The notes under the pieces are model-generated. The model was not told where the DNA came from, did not search any database, and saw nothing but the letters and a program-made list of their open reading frames with translations. Positions 6,510-6,982 of a stretch of 6,982 nucleotides of DNA are shown piece by piece. The DNA is from an uncultured Methylococcaceae bacterium (GTDB taxonomy: Bacteria > Pseudomonadota > Gammaproteobacteria > Methylococcales > Methylomonadaceae): NCBI GenBank assembly GCA_903839795.1, contig CAIMDR010000435.1:1-6982 (forward strand). Direction: 5' to 3'. The translations under genes and the position numbers were made by a program. Numbering within the stretch: the stretch's first letter is position 1; every line of letters starts with the position of its first letter.

Positions 6510-6539
6510 ATTATACCTGTCATTAAATATAACTGAAAA
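6510..6539 (-). promoter_or_regulatory. Promoter of the transketolase-family gene
   Basis: On the minus strand TATAAT occupies 6515-6510, with TTTTCA (four of six) at 6539-6534 after an 18-base spacer. The start point would be near 6503, giving a leader of about 35 bases before the ATG. An 11-base dyad, GGTAT-T-ATACC at 6507-6517, overlaps the -10 and could be coincidental or an operator. Confidence 0.6.
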
Positions 6540-6650
6540 ATAGGATTGCCAATATTCCTCTGTCAGCCCTTTTTCGGGTTATATTCATTAATGGTTTTAG
6601 TGTGGGTGCGTTCTTGTTTAAATGCTCTATTACAGGTAATCATTCAGTCC

Positions 6651-6672
6651 CCCCTCTTTAACCAAAGAGGGG
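6651..6672. repeat. Palindrome CCCCTCTTT/AAAGAGGGG
   Basis: Perfect 9-bp arms at 6651-6659 and 6664-6672 with an AACC loop. Together with the next palindrome, 34 bases further on, it resembles the C-run/G-run dispersed intergenic repeats common in many bacterial genomes. There is no downstream T-run long enough for a standard terminator reading right; it is not close to a gene end. Confidence 0.7.
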
Positions 6673-6706
6673 TTAGGGAAAATTTTATTATATAAATCTC
6701 CCTCAA

Positions 6707-6727
6707 TCCCCCTTTTTTAAAGGGGGA
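6707..6727. repeat. Palindrome TCCCCCTTT/AAAGGGGGA
   Basis: Perfect 9-bp arms at 6707-6715 and 6719-6727 with a TTT loop. It has the same C-run/T-run design as the palindrome at 6651-6672, suggesting that both belong to one composite dispersed repeat. Confidence 0.7.
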
Positions 6728-6730
6728 GGT

Positions 6731-6745
6731 CAATAGTTACTATTG
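6731..6745. repeat. Short dyad CAATAG-TTA-CTATTG
   Basis: Perfect 6-bp arms with a 3-base loop, three bases after the preceding palindrome. It is short enough to be chance, but it continues the run of hairpins in this region. Confidence 0.4.
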
Positions 6746-6900
6746 CAGCTTCTAATTCTCTTTTTCTCTGTGAAAGGGAGAGTCATTTAAAATTTCTTAA
6801 GTTGTGATCCGTTAAGTATAGTTAGATATTTTGGCATCCTTCATAGAAGCCCAAAAGTAGTTGACACTTTTTTTATCACACAAAAATGCAAATAATCTTT

Positions 6901-6980
6901 GTAGGTCGGGTTAGGCGCTAGCCATAACCCGACACAGACAGTACGATTTGTCGGGTTACGCTGTCGCTAACCCGACCTAC
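6901..6980. repeat. REP/BIME-like paired palindromic repeat
   Basis: The outer arms GTAGGTCGGGTTAG (6901-6914) and CTAACCCGACCTAC (6967-6980) are perfect 14-bp inverted repeats. Each half is itself a hairpin: TCGGGTTA (6906-6913) with TAACCCGA (6925-6932), and TCGGGTTA (6951-6958) with TAACCCGA (6968-6975). Two units head to head, about 35-38 bases each, is the layout of a bacterial interspersed mosaic element. Very similar GTCGGGTTA/TAACCCGAC repeats are known as high-copy intergenic elements in proteobacteria. It may continue past the window edge. Confidence 0.8.
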
Positions 6981-6982
6981 GC

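Larger units (their letters stand above)
6540..6982. other. Gene-free intergenic region with clustered hairpins
   Basis: Upstream of the transketolase promoter I find no ORF with recognisable protein features on either strand and no tRNA or rRNA. The region contains C-rich/G-rich palindromes (6651-6727), a short perfect dyad (6731-6745), an imperfect CTCT/AGAG hairpin (6758-6782), plain AT-rich sequence (about 6783-6900) and a REP/BIME-like element at the right edge. A gene beyond the window may use part of it as its upstream region. Confidence 0.7.

Noticed and set aside
6861..6896. Rightward promoter from a perfect TTGACA at 6861-6866
   Set aside because: No acceptable -10 lies 16-19 bases downstream; the nearest AATAAT is about 24 bases away.

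Overview
The window looks like chromosomal sequence from a gammaproteobacterium. The best evidence is the order on the left: a divergent pair of an RhlB-type RNA helicase (leftward, cut by the window edge) and thioredoxin (rightward), followed by rho. This arrangement is known from Escherichia coli and its relatives. The encoded proteins also resemble gammaproteobacterial homologues closely in length and motif positions; in Rho the residue numbering coincides with E. coli at every key motif checked. The base composition is moderately AT-rich. A methanotroph of the Methylococcales would fit the AT-rich gammaproteobacterial background and the unusual transketolase, but that placement is a guess and not shown by the sequence.

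Layout, left to right: 1-571 minus, N-terminal 190 codons of rhlB. 572-670, divergent spacer with a good sigma-70 promoter for trxA. 671-997 plus, trxA from a GTG start. 998-1181, rho leader with a strong palindrome, a possible 24-codon ORF and a C-rich, G-poor stretch. 1182-2438 plus, rho. 2439-2664, spacer with repeats. 2665-3492 plus, uppP. 3493-3719, spacer with a large hairpin and an inverted copy of the repeat upstream of uppP. 3720-4409 plus, a membrane potassium-channel-like protein with a TVGYGD filter. 4468-4499, a bidirectional intrinsic terminator between convergent genes. 4564-6468 minus, a divergent full-length transketolase-family enzyme. 6469-6982, about 500 bases without a gene, holding the transketolase promoter, several small hairpins and a REP/BIME-like element at the right edge.

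Functionally, the left half is core information-processing and envelope housekeeping: RNA unwinding, thiol redox, transcription termination and recycling of the undecaprenyl carrier lipid. The right half adds ion transport and sugar-phosphate metabolism. I see no defence system, phage, CRISPR array, transposase or biosynthetic cluster. The least ordinary signals are a roughly 65-bp inverted repeat pair that brackets uppP, the atypical transketolase, an acidic insertion in RhlB, and the stacked palindromes of the right-hand intergenic region.
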